DNA of 64,000 bases, from the NCBI GenBank assembly GCA_025642065.1, contig JAODUP010001134.1, positions 62,001 through 126,000 on the forward strand, read 5' to 3'. The notes under the pieces are model-generated. The model was not told the origin of the DNA, made no database searches, and saw only the letters and a program-made list of their open reading frames with translations. Origin of the DNA: Paralvinella palmiformis (Eukaryota > Annelida > Polychaeta > Terebellida > Alvinellidae). Positions within the stretch are counted from its first letter, which is position 1. The number at the start of each line of letters is the position of its first letter. The position numbers were made by a program, and so were the translations under genes. Below, piece after piece: positions 37,401 through 52,000 of the stretch.

Positions 37401-40400
37401 GAACAAAAGCAACAAGTTTTTCACTAATGTATACTGACAACCTAAAAACAAAAACACTCACTTTGTGAAATGAGCTTGACAATAAGCGAGTCTTTGCCAA
37501 GGAGCTCCTTTCTTATCTCCGAGTCTAACATCGTGTAAGTCTGAAACGTAAATCATGCTGAAACTTTAGAGAACTGTAGCAAACACTAGACATCAAATAA
37601 ATCCAGGAAGATCGGTAATTAAGAAGTTGGATAGCTCTTCTTACAATATAATCTGAGCATGAAGCATACACACCAATATAATGGGACTTAATTTATAAAA
37701 ACTTACTTCTTTTTGTTGTAGTTGTCGAAGTGCTTTGTCAAGTTGGTCTGAAAATAAATATGTGCAGAGAACTAAAACTATTTGCTAAAATCTGAAACAC
37801 ACACACACACACACAAATAAACACTCACACACATCCAGGAGAGAGATCAAAATTAATTCAATAGCTTCTAAAGACAGAACCCAACCACCACAAACAAATT
37901 CTCCAGTATAATCTAGACAGCTTATACATCAACAAACCTTTCAGTTCTTTGTTTGTATCGCAAAGCTTCTTCACCTCGGCCTCCAGTTTCAACCGGATTA
38001 GTTTCTCAAGACTCTGCTGTTTGTGTGAATGTTTCACAAGAGTCTCATAATTCTCATGTACCTTCTGGATTTCGAGTTCAAGCTGCGAAGCAGGAGTTAA
38101 TATTATATATGTTATTGTCTTGTGTGTCGACCCATTTAGCCTACCATGTGCACAAAAATGGACGAAAAATATCAATCATCGTCATCTTGCCTTGTGTTTA
38201 TGTGTGTATGTGTGTGAGTGTATGTCTGCGAGTGTTTGTGCATATGTGTGTGTGTATGACAACTATTTATCAGTCCATGCCATAACCCCTTACATCTTTA
38301 TATTAATATATCTATTTGTAACCCAAAATGTATGGCGATAAATGTACGCTACACATTTCCTCTAATGCACTAAAGAAAGTTCTACAAAGTTCTAAATTAA
38401 CCCATAAGCATGATTTTGAACAATACATAGATTATTTTTATTAAAAGTGATAATGTAGATTTAATAAAGTTCCCTCACAAGCAGGAACCATTCAAAGCGA
38501 AACAAAAAATAAGCTATCGGTTTTGTTATCTGAATATCTTACTGTACTTTACATAAGAAGGATGCTAATCTACCACATGCATACCTTCTGAAGGCGATAA
38601 ACCTTCTTGTAGTAGCCTTCAAGTTCCTGTCGAAGTGAGCGGTTCTCTTCAGAAAGTCTCTCCACCATCTGGGTGGCTCGGGTTGCTATGGCAGCATGGT
38701 CTACCACCTGACTGGCATGGCCTGGCACGGCAACATAATCAACGTCACACAATTTACGAAGATTTGGACTGTAAAGCAACATCATAATTAGTAAAGAACG
38801 CACTCTTTTCCAAATAAGAAAATGCAATTCTACTTTGAAACTAACAATCCTATTCCCAATGAAGCAATTACAATTCTAAAATATGATCTGAAAAACTGTA
38901 TCTATCAACAGTACTGTATCTATCAACAGTACTGTATCTATCAACAGTACTGTGTCTATAAACAGTACTGTATCTATAGAGTACTTTATGTATCAACAGT
39001 ACTTACAGTATCTAAAAACAGTACGGTATCTATAAACAGTACTGTACCTATCAACAGTACTGTGTCCATCAACAGATATTACATTCAAGCACTAAAAATA
39101 TAACCAGCTGATAAATATTATTAATTTTATCATTGGTAAAACTGACCACTAAACGTTATTCTTTAAACCTGTCCATACCGGAGCGTGTGAAAATAGGAAT
39201 ATTGTCTAAACCTTTTCAGATATTCTGGTCCAAAATTCTTCCATTTATTTATTACTGACACCAGTTTGAGAAAACTGAACTTCTCTATTCTGGATACTGG
39301 CTTACTTTTGTAGCCTAGCACTATGTTTTCCATTACCATCTGTTTTGAGAAAACCAGCCAAACCATAATTAATTGTTTGTACTTAGTTATGAACTGCTAA
39401 TGCACAGCTTTGACAGACTTCTACAAATATCCGGTCGTCAAATCATTCACTGTTCTGTCTAAGCCGTGTTTGGTGTAATAAGGCTCTCAGGACAGTTTCG
39501 AATCGATTGTGCCTGTTCACAAACTGTATGATTTACAAAATGGCAATTTTCACACACACACCTAGTTGGTGTAAAAGTTATCATGTGGAGTTAAATCTAA
39601 CCTCTGTGAGCCTGGGTGTAGCCTATCAGGACTTGATGTACTACTGCCAAATACCATACTCATGGTTGCAGTTGTGTCAGTACACGGTACAGGGGAAGAT
39701 GATGCTGTCATTGACTGGCCGGTTACTTGTGCCTGTACATCCTGAGCTGCTTTAGGGCCTCCGTTAGCCTGCAGGTGACAGCTGTGTAGATACGAGAGCT
39801 GCTGTTGCTGCAAAGATGATGGTAGAGAGGAGCTTGTGGATGATGTAACCTGGCCTTGTTGAAGGCTTGGCTGTACCATGGTAGTTTGGTTTCCTCTGCC
39901 AGTCCTGTTTCCATGGTTGCTGATGCTACCAAGCATTTGACTCTGCATGTTGGTGCCATTCTCCAAGTTGATCTTCAGATTGGAGGGCCTCGATACTTTG
40001 GGTTCATCCTCACTAGATGGTGCTCCTACGTCACGTTGTTGACTCACGATGGAGAGTTCGGCCAAGTGCGTTAAATCTGGCTGCGATCGTTGAAGTGACG
40101 ATCTTTCAACACGGTCTTGTGACCGGCATATGTCTGTACTATACCCAGAATACGGCTGTGATGTCGGCGCAGTGGATAGGTGACGCATTGTGGGGGCAGT
40201 AGAGGGTCTCTGGCGATCTCTGGCTGATGATGGCAAGCTGTTCTGATTCGTCGAATGGCGTGACAGTACCGATATCAGCTGAGACAGAGAAGGACTGCTA
40301 TCTGTGTGTGGGAAGCCCGCATTAGACCCCAGCACTGGACTCTCCTTACCGTTTGGCAGAGTCTTTGACAGCTCGGACTGCTGTTGGTGCTGCTGATGTT

Positions 40401-41085
40401 GATTCTGCTGTGGGGCAGGTGACGTAGCTGGTGTTGGTGAGGACACCTTCAGAGATGACGGTCCTTTGGCTAAGAGAGGACTACAGCTCGGACTGCCAGG
40501 ATGCTGTATCTGCTGATTACACATCTGCTGGCAAAGTGAGCGCATCGCATCTGTCTGATATTGGGACATCATAGTTCTTGCTTTCGGCATCTGAGGACTC
40601 ATCGCCAACTGGACACTGTTCAAGACATCACCTATGCTGCAATTATTATTGTTGTTGTTGTTGTTGCTATTATTGTTCACACTGGCACTGAGCTTTGGGT
40701 TGCCATGGTTACTACTGTGGTTTCCATGGCTACTATTTACCACATAGCGATCATGGCTCCCAATGCCCACTGACATTTTTGGTTGCGGGACATTCCCAGT
40801 GACATAAAATGTACTGGAATTGGCAGACTTCACCTCAAATCCCGGTTTCTGATCAATTTCCATCTGGGACTGGGTAGTATGGCACAGGCCCCCACAATTA
40901 GCGTTCCTATCCTGTGTTGGTTCCAGTGGACACGTAACCACTGCGTTGGTCTCCTCACCCTGTGGTTCCTGGCGTACCGATGAACTCAGGTTCTCACAGG
41001 ATGACAATGAAAGGTCGGTGCTCGTCTCACTGCCAGAGTAGCTCTGGCGGAACCCTAATAAAATATATATACAAATATATATATA

Positions 41086-41145
<60 letters not shown>

Positions 41146-41373
41146 TGTGTGTGTGTATGTGATGAAAGGTGACTCTGTTTTCAGCCATATCCCTTTAAAA
41201 AATAGCTAAGTATGCCGTTTCCTTTGGAAATAAAGGAATCTTATTCTGACATGTGCACCCCTCAAAAATATATACAGAAATCAACACCAAAATTTCTTTA
41301 TGATTCTGCTTCCATTATTCAACAAGTAGGTGTGCTATTACTGGAAACTATATAGTGGACATCTGGGCACGTG

Positions 41374-41411
<38 letters not shown>

Positions 41412-44400
41412 AACAGCATTAATTTTACAATGAAGTTGTATTATATAACTCTTCATGTCTTTATATCAAATCAACCAGTTGATATTAACTGATACAATGG
41501 AAAGTACATTAGAAAAGAAGCCAGCTTCTAATTGATTACCAGGTTGATAGAATGGTCGTGTAAGGCCAGGATAGGGTGGTGGTTCTCTGTAGTGGTAAGT
41601 ATTGTTGCAGTGGATGCCTGCCAGATGCTTGTTCGACTGGTTAGCGGCCTGCATCATGGCCTCGGTGTGTGGGTGCTGGCACACGCACCCCAGAGGCTGG
41701 AAGGCTAAAGCTGTGAGTGGCCCCTGTGATGCTGAACCTCGGTAAGGCTTGGTGCTTCTCGAAATAGAATGAGTTATGTAGCCCTGAAATAAATATGCAG
41801 GTCCTGAATTTAGCAACACACAGCAGCAACAATGAGAAGAACGTTTTAGACGTGTCAAACAAGAATCAGCACAGAATTTTAGGGACATACTGCACACAAC
41901 ACCGTTATTTTAATTCATAATTGTGTAATTAATTACAAGTACAGTTGGAATGTTTAGAAATACTACAATTGTAATTATTCTTCGAATACTTAAAAAAACA
42001 CTACAATACATAACTAATTATCACTATGGCCACAATTATTCGATTATAATCAATTACAATTTCAATTACTATTTTTCAGTCTCCACTTTCAAGTGGGAAA
42101 ATCTAAATGGCACAGAATGTCATGCTGATCATTTTAACACACATTAAAATATTATCATGATATCAGATGAATATATATACACTCATACTATAACAATATA
42201 CCAGCATATAACCATTAATTCCAATGTACGTCATCTATTAAGGTCAGTAAAGTCATACCTGTTCGTATATCACTGCCACATATATAACTGAATATAATTA
42301 CTAAATTATAGCTTGTTATCTATTCAAATATTTTTGGACCAAGAAAAATCAATTGTAATTGCCAAAATAATTATATCTCAGCTGTAGTTGTCAAACTACC
42401 ATTTTAATCATAATTGTACCGGAAATTTTGAATGCTAAATAATCATGATTATGATTGTAATTGAAAATTATCCAGGAATGTCAAGGTAATCAAGAGCAAT
42501 ATCAGTATATTTCCCATGAGAACACTACCAGTGACTCAGTGCACTTTCCCACTGTGAATATTTATTCACATTTTTTTGTTCTAAGTGGATTTTTTCACAG
42601 GGAATATATTTCCGGGACATTTCCTGATTTTGTTAAATTCAAGGACATTTCCAGGACCTGAAAAATTAATTTATTATTTATCAGGAGGCATGGAAACCCT
42701 GCTATATGACTATTGGCTGTATATATCCTGTAAAAGATCGCACTTCTGGATTCTTGTGATTGAGCATTTTCATTTAATATTGTACGGTGTAAGATTTTAA
42801 GGTCTCTGTTTGAAGCACCTTTTAAAATAAAATAATCGTTTCATTCTAATTAGAATAAAGAGATTGTGCCTATGTAACAGAGTTCATGAATAATAATAAT
42901 AATAATGTATATTTAATAAAGAGCCCTTATTGGCACGAGCCATTCAAAGGCGATGTACAAATAATAACTTCAAGCCCACCCCCAAGTCTGGGTTCCAATC
43001 CCAGTGTGTTACGCATGTCTCTTGTAGGAAGTTTCATCCATTAATATGACTTCATTAGAGAGCCATCACTCAGCCATATAAGTTTTAACTCAGGTGTTAA
43101 GAAGAAAAACAGACACAGCAGTCACTTGTAGAAACTAAAACGAATAGACAATTTCCGGGATGATTGTGCCATCTAGCGAAAGTCCATTTACGGGTCACGT
43201 TTCACCACGGGCTCGCTGAACCATATAATAAAAACATTCCTTTTACCAATCGTGAGATCACAGAGATAACAATATGTTTCATATATTGATAACATGTCTA
43301 TTACAGTTCCCAACTTGATGATGTGTTTTCAGTAATGTGTAATTTTTCGACAAAAATAAGCTGTCAATTTATATTTGATTGCACTAATGAACCATTCCTT
43401 AATTTTAATATGTAATATTTAGCATCATAGTGTATGAGTGAAAAGTTGTAACTCAAACAGCCAGTGGAAAAATGAAAAGCCATTAACCATATTGGAAAGT
43501 CTTAATAAAACTGTTTTAAACAATGACAGTTTTGTTATTTTTTTAGAACAAGAGATTTATACTGAACCTTAAATATTTAAGATAATCATATTTTCCTAAT
43601 AGTTGAATTCATATTGTTCTTTAGCAGATATTTAGAGTTTATTGCCATAAAATCTGACTTCCAGTCCGACAGTCATTACTTTCCAGCTTCAGCCATCTTG
43701 AGTGATGAAAGTTGATTACAGTACCCCCACGCAAATAATCTTATCTTTCAGCAAAAACAATTCTACGTAAATTTAATAAAAATGGAACTGCTAGTACTTG
43801 TAGATCGATTTAGTTCTGTGAATCGCCCAAAATGTAAATTTACAAACATTTACACTTTTTGTGTACAGTAGATATGGACTGCCAGAGCACAGTAGATAGG
43901 GACTGCCAGAGCACAGTAGATATGGACTGCCAGAGCACAGTAGATATGGACTGCCAGAATACAGTAGATATGGACTGCGCATGCGTTGCGGAAATTATCT
44001 ATGGGCACAAAATAAAACATACATCAAAGCTGTTAACTAGAATCAGTGATAACTACGTCCAGTTCTGTTCGCAATCATTTCACGTTTTGTTTGGATCATG
44101 GTGTTACGTTCATCACAATTTATCATATTCCCCAAATGAAAATATTAGCCAACCACTTAATGATGACAGGTCAGTGTGATGTACATATGATAAATGACAA
44201 ATACCAAGACAGCGATCCTTCTGCTTGGTGTACAACCCACAAACAAAACCACCAGTAATGGCTGCTTTTCAGGGCCGAGTTGAGGCCAAATTCCAGGAAG
44301 GGATGGGAGAAAGCTTCCGGAGAACGTAGCAGCCAGACGGAAATAAACCATTACACCACCGGTAACCATGAGATACAGACAGCGCTAGGTGTGTATGAGT

Positions 44401-45997
44401 CATCAGGTGATTGTACTCAAAGTTCTGGCTACATATATTCCGACAACCAATACATACATTTATTACCAAATCTACTTCACTCTTACCAGCCCCGCCATTG
44501 TAGCCCCATTCACTTCAATTATACAAATGGCTACAAAACTACCAGATTGCTCTCAGGGCCACATTAAAGCAATAAATATTTATCGGTACCGCTACATGGC
44601 CTTGATGTGAGGTCTTTCCAGAATTTCCAGAATGCGAACTCGAAAATATTCAGTCTCAACTTGTGTGGCCGCGCGTACAATCGCTCCACGGAATTGCCTC
44701 CACTAACGAAACACTTCTAGGGATTATAAAACCTCTTGGAAATCCTTAAACAAAAATTAATCAATTTCAGGATACACCGTAAGTTACCATGACAGCATAA
44801 CGTTCAAAGATATTCCTAACGGTGGATAAAATTGGTGTTCCTCCATCCTGTTGCCACTTCTGGACGATTCTTATCAGCGATCTTCGCCAAGTTCTAAACA
44901 GTTATTCTTTACTGTAAACGCGCAGATAAACAATTGTTATTAGGTCAGCCCACAGGAGAAGTGATTTAATCGGAGCTAAACATTTGCACTGACACAATAA
45001 AACTAAGCCGATTAAGCAATGACGGTGATGAAGTGTGCCGAATCTCTAGGAATATACATCCGATGAAAGTCTTGTTTCGCACATGACAATCAATACAAAG
45101 GTGTCAAGAACATTCCCTTTTACTAAAAAGAGAGAGCGAGCGAAAAACCTATTGCCCGGAGACAGAACGGGGACACTGTATTTTGCTTCAGTACATTCAC
45201 ACTTATTATTTGGTTTATTTCTATGAGGAACTGCTAGCTGTGGATGTCAATGCCACGTCATCATCCTTTAAGCTATGTTAGAAGGGTGTTTCATCTTTTA
45301 ATTTGCCTCGTTCGACCTGTTTAGCCTAATCCTGTGCTGTAAAACAACATTTCACCATCCTTCATAAATGGCTATTAACCGTGTTAATTGTAATTATTAT
45401 ACGGATCATATGGAATCACTTAGAAAGTTCCTAGAGTAGAATAATCTGTATTGCTAATCTGTATTTGTTCAGTTTTATTTTCTGGTATATTCAAATTAAA
45501 CAGACATCTGTTAGATGTCGGATAAAATGACGAAGACCCTCCTGTATTCCAATCCCGAAATATGGAATGATCGAGCAACATCCTTCCCACATTGTGTTAA
45601 AATTTAAAACTAAACATTTAAAATAATACATGCTGTACAAATGATCTTAGGAATGATCCTAAAATATGAACAATTTCGGCAGTTTTGTTTTATTTGTTCA
45701 TTTTAATCGATTAAAAAAATCAGCTGCCTCATCATGGATGTTCCTCCCCCCATGACAACATCAAACATGCTACACTGAATTCATATGTATTTTTATCATT
45801 CTGTAAAAGATCCTTCTGCAGGCGTAAAAAGCATATTTATGTCAATCTTCTTCACTTGGGTTTCAGTTTGCTGTATTAAGGCATATTAATGCTATGCGAG
45901 GTTACCTTAATATATATAATATCAGCACAACAACATAATAAATGTTTGGTTTAAGCAGGCTTTTAGTACGTCTCACAGATGTAATGGTATGTCAACA

Positions 45998-46042
<45 letters not shown>

Positions 46043-49000
46043 CAGGAGTAAGATGTTCGTGCCAATTTGTCTGTTTATCTCTCTATCTTCCTCTTAGTGT
46101 CTTTTAACTGTGTGCCTATCAAAAACATCTTTCCATTCATCCAAAGTTTTTACCAATTTTCCACATTTACTCCCGACCGCTTAAATCTTTAAGACATCAG
46201 CATCGATGGTGGTCTGAGACACATAAAGTACAAAACTGCATGCAGGAAGAAGCCGAACCAGAACCAGATGTTAAACTTCGAAAATTAACACTGGACTGTA
46301 TATTTAGCAAGAATCATAAAGTTGCACGCACACACACACACACAATGTGTTACACATTGTGTGTTTACGTGCGCAAGGCACAGAAGGTTTCAACTAATGA
46401 AATGTAACTTTGAAAATCATTTCTAAGCTGATGAATTCGCTGGCAAAGGAACGTCATTAAATCCCCGTAAAATAACCATTCTAGGCCAGAGATACAATTG
46501 TAGAATAACTGTTAATGATAAACGCCACCAAGAATAGAGCAATCCGCTCAGTTCGCGCGTGTGAGTGTGCCCGCGCGTGCCAGTCTATATTTACGTGCGC
46601 GCGTCCGCGCGCACATTTTCCACGCCTGGCACGGCATACATTTCTGGCTAAGTGCCAACAGCCTCCTGGAGCCGGAACACAGTACAGAGTGTTAGGAATT
46701 GCAAAATATCACTGAAGTGAAGAGAGGAATGAACTCCGACCACCGACCACCATCACAACAACAACACCGTCCTCCTAATCCTCTAGCCGGGACTTGTTCA
46801 ATGCTAGAGCGTGAAACAGGGCAAATCTTAGCTAACATGACCTTTCAGAAGACGGCCGCGAACACTGTCTGGAATGTTATGGCCCGTGCCACCCATAGAT
46901 GCCGCGCAACCCTGGCAGCATGGTATTTTTCCTCGCACCATTTTTTCTATCGGGGGGGGGGGGGGGGCAGAGGGGAAGGGGATTTCTTCCAAAGAGCGAA
47001 TCCCAGAGTAACAAACATATATACAACGTACTGTGTAAAAGTGTTAACTTGCCACAAACACCACATCAGCGAATGGCTACACGTTTGCCTTTATTTTGAA
47101 GATGATTTAAAAAAAAGGAATTTCAGGGAAGAAAACACCCCCCTGACCTATTTAACTGACTCGATTCATCACGTGCCCGCAACATTATAGGTAACATAAT
47201 GCTCAGCACCGCAGACAACCAATCATACAATCTAATTGATCCGACAGCCAAAAAAGGCGAATTCAATACCGAATAATGCACAACTGTGGCATTTCATAAA
47301 CGGCGGCGGGAATAATGTATCAAGGGCAATGTGAAAGTCAAACTGGCTGGATAAACCAGCTGGTTCGCCGATTACGAAAGTCCCTGATAACATTACTGTA
47401 AAATCTGTTGCTAAACACACACACACAGTGTGACAAGAAACGTGACATTCTAAACAATCAGATAGACAGAGACCAAGCCAATTATAGGCTTCTCTGTACG
47501 GAACACGAACACACTTGCCAGCCTTACACGTCCGACTATCGTTTAGCCAGAATGCAGCTTTACCACAAAACGAGCCGAAGAAAATTCAATCCCATATAAT
47601 TCACCATTGTATTTACAATCACCGAAGTCTGAAACGGATTTAAAACAGCCCCCCCTCTCCCCGTAATGATAACCACCAGCCGGACACACACATGTTCACA
47701 TATCATATCATGCTATAATTGGATGTTCCGGAACGCCAATCCTTTTTCCTACAGGTTATGTGATGTTTGTTTGCCCATAAAATCTAAAAGCAACATTCAA
47801 CGGGCCAGGATATCAGACCAGCGAGCCAGACGAGGTTTTTATTCTGGATCAGACAGGACTGGCTATAGTAACTAATAATCCATTGACAAGTATTAGATGA
47901 TCCATAAACAACAGTTTCAGTTCCAAAATAAAATCCCCCAATAGGGCCAAAGCTGTCCCTTCCAACAAACACAACTACGTGTATATGTTCTCTACGTACA
48001 CATATCCGTGTTGGTGTGCATCAACACAAATATGGAACCATTTGAGATTTCACACTCTGATGGACTACTTACTACGGAAAGCTGTCGAAATACTGATTTA
48101 ATTCTTTTTCAACATTGTGAGCATAAAAATCAGTGTATGATGTTAGCGAGTATGTACAGCGTCGGCACTGATCACGCCTGGAACATATTATAGCTGAAGG
48201 GTAGGTTACCAGCCGAGGAAACATTCCACAAATACAGGCATGAGTCAGATTTGAACACACAACCTGCGGGCTTGCAACTACACGGCAACGCTCTAGCCAC
48301 TGTGCTATGGGAATGCCCTCAGTGTGTGATATAACAGCCTGAGCTTATTCAAGGTTCCCACAGGCAAGGCAAATATTATTTTCAATTACATTTTTAGGAT
48401 GAAATTAAAAAAATCAAGACGAAAGATAGATGATAGGCTAAATAGGCCTAGCGACCTCCAAAGGTAATGAAGCGAAGTCAAGGATGAAACAACCTTCAGA
48501 TATACCCACACCGAGATTCGAACACAGGTGGTAGTGATCTGTGGTCCAACACGCTACCGCTAGACCACGGAGACGCCCAAGACAAAATATGCAAGATCTA
48601 AAGGTAATAAATCAACATACCTATGAAAAAACATAGCATATTATTAGCTGATTATGGGCATTTTTATAGTGCAGCCTCTTCCTCACTCCTAAATTTTAAC
48701 AAACATCAAATATCCCGACTCTTTTTCTTCTACTGATGTAATGTTTATTCGGAATATTTCTTTTGTTCTAACTATTTTTCCAGCACGTTTCCTGATTTTG
48801 TAAAAATTCAAAGTCATTATCAGACCTGGAAAATGAATGTTTTTAATTTCCAAGATGCGTGGAGACCTGTCATTGGCCTATGCTCCTGATCCCAACTCTT
48901 CTTCTGATCCTCCATGATATCAAAAAGTTTGGCATCTGTGAATCCAGGTAAAACTCAATCGGATTCAGGACTGCATTAAACATATCACACGTTATGCTTT

Positions 49001-52000
49001 CCCATGAGAATAATTAACAAGTTCAACATTAGCGCCTCCCCTAAATCTAAGTATTTCTTTTCATTAGTTCAGCTGCTCGGATACTTTTCGTGTAACAATA
49101 ATATCAACATGTTTTAAATTGACTGGTTCAAATTAATGTTCAAAATTACAACCGGATAAAAGATCCAAGTACGACATCAAGCAACGGGCAATATCTTTCA
49201 CAGCACAGTTTGTAAATACAGTTGTGATGAAACCCCCCCCTCCCCACACACACACACCCGATTACATATGCTGCTGAATCCGACCCTCTCTTAGCAGTAA
49301 CAAAATATGGATGAAAAGTCTGCACCGCGTAACTCTTCAATTTAGGGAGCAGTCAGTTTGTTGAGGGATTTGAGTTCGAAACAAAACACTGGATAATTAA
49401 CCGGAGGAATGCCTCTGTAAATATGTTGTGCCCGCTGATTAGGTCTAGCCACAGCCATCAACTGTTCTATAAATATTGACTCAACGTGCAGAATAAGTAA
49501 CACTGACTATCTCCCACTCCCAAACACACATATTTATATATATAAAAACACCTGTATGGTAGACATGTATTTTCAGTGCTGTGCACTCACAAGCATATTA
49601 GTGGTACACAAGACATAAGTCAGTCAGAAAACAAGTATAACACAAACATGTACTTGAAAGCGCCCATTCTAAACGTGGACTGTAAACGATGTCCTATTTT
49701 ATTCCTATTAAGTTTATTCTAATTAATAAATGTATTTTATAACATCACTATTTGCTGCACAACATCCACTCCAACTTAATTATAAACACCATTTTCAAAA
49801 TGAAATCACTTCAAAAATGCCCATGTGACATCCACAAACAAGCGACTGGATATTATTAATAAATAAATAAAAATAAATTACAAAAATAATTAAAATGTAC
49901 ATAATAATTTGGTATGTGTAGATAATGATACAGGTTATAGGTATCACAGAAAATCCACCGTACATTCTATGACGATATGCCATTATATTCCAATTTTGTA
50001 AAATTGTTTATTACAAATGGCACATCATATTTTTTTAATCCATCAATATAACATATGGCACAATATGGCCTATTTCTGCTGATACTATTAAGTATTAACT
50101 GGTCTTGGGGTGATGCGACTGGTGTGGTTTTGTTGGTATACAAGGATGGATGGGTGAATGTTATTTAAAGACACATCGGCACACTTTAGGCCATTCAGTG
50201 TCCTAGAACGTTTAAAAATAAATTGGTATACATAAATTTAAACTGTAGTAGTGGGAATTTCCCCCTTTTTCTAAAGACATACAAATGATAATATCCCCTT
50301 TTTCTAAACACATAGAAATGATAATTTCCCCTTTTTCTAAACACATACAAATGATAAGTGTATGATAAACACAAGAATGAGATGGAAAAAGAATAATCAA
50401 CACAGCCGAAGCTGTATTCCCATAAATCTCTTTTCAAAACTTTAAATTTGGAAGACAATTTCCGCCCAAAAGAAAACGGGATGCTGATGGTGGTTGAACT
50501 TTTCACAAACTGAACTGGCCAGGTTGGAAATATTTCCATATAATCAATGCTGACAACAGCTATACAAAGAGAGCACACATATACACCACAGCTGTCACAG
50601 CTGACGATGATAACAATTTCTATTCAGTTCAACCAGAAAATGCGACTCAGATGTAGAACCGTTTATAGTTGATAGCCAAAAGGTATGTACAGATGATCAA
50701 TTACAAAGGCAGAATGATATCATTCTATGACTATTTGAGGAAGATGGGCTAGATTAAATACCTCTCGTGAATATCGAAATTAATGGTCAAGGTAATCGGA
50801 TCATTATACAATCCTGTATAACAAAGGCAGCTTCAAATAATCAATACATGTATATCTAAGCAAAGCTGGACAATTTAAAAGTGTGTCGTTGTTAGAAGAA
50901 GCTCTTTAGTCTATTTACTGGGGCACTTTTTTATAAACGGATAATTTTTGCAAAAATTGTTTATTTATAGCAAAGCTGTTGAATGTTCGTAAACTATCCA
51001 AATGTTATATTTTGTAATAATTACGATCTCACTAAACAGTATATACAAGGCATATACTCCAGCATATAAATTACTAGGTTTTAGTGTTTATTGTGAATTC
51101 TCATGCTAAAAAGGGGCGCCTCCGTGGTCTAGTTGGTAGCGCATTGGACCACTGATCAATACCAACTGAGTTCGAATCTTGGCCTGTGCATATGTGTAGG
51201 GTGTTTCATCTTTGGAGATCACCCATTTATCCTACCACGTGCACAAAAGTGGCCGTAAAACATCAATCAATCAACCATCTAAATTAATTTTCTTATTGAT
51301 CATATTACACAAAATAAACTGACATACCCCGGTCAGTGAAATTTAACTACATAAATAGTCTGTATCTGAACTGTTAAACCATTTGTAGATCTTGAACTAT
51401 CATTAACTAGAAGATACATGAAATCAAACCCAAGAAGAAAAATATGCGATACTTACACCAGAAAGACTTCTGACATAAAATCCAGTAGTAAAGATAGGAT
51501 TTATATAATAAAATCTGAGAATTACTACTACAGATAACACATCAAAGTCCCCCTGTTCTTCATTCTAATCCTTTTAGTCAACTTATAGGAAACCTAATTC
51601 AGGTATCTGCGAAATAAAAACACTGAAATTATTTCAGGTTTTACAGTCAAATACTTCCACTCCACTCTACCGGTATTACCGACATTCTAAGCTTGCATCG
51701 TGACAGTGGGACGGCGAAGAAGAACCGCTAGGACTTGTGTTTAATGTAGAAAAAATAATTCCATGCCGAGCTTTCATGATCATTTCACAGCTCTGAGGCA
51801 AGTTTTGCTAACCACTTTGAAGACATATTAATACATTACCCGTACTGATATGAATGGAGATATAACAGATTTTTCCTAACTAATATCGACACAATCTGTT
51901 ACTAAAATTTGCCAGTATGTTGAAATACCAATTTATAAAAAGTGAATCCTATAATCTTATGAGCTATCACATCAACCAGACTCACAACAATGGCTTTCCT

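Noticed and set aside
46515..47190. GC-rich frames (66 and 163 codons) as an alternative angiomotin first exon or gene
   Set aside because: They are on the plus strand, with composition driven by GCGC and poly-G runs; no motif and no phase-compatible minus-strand exon was found.
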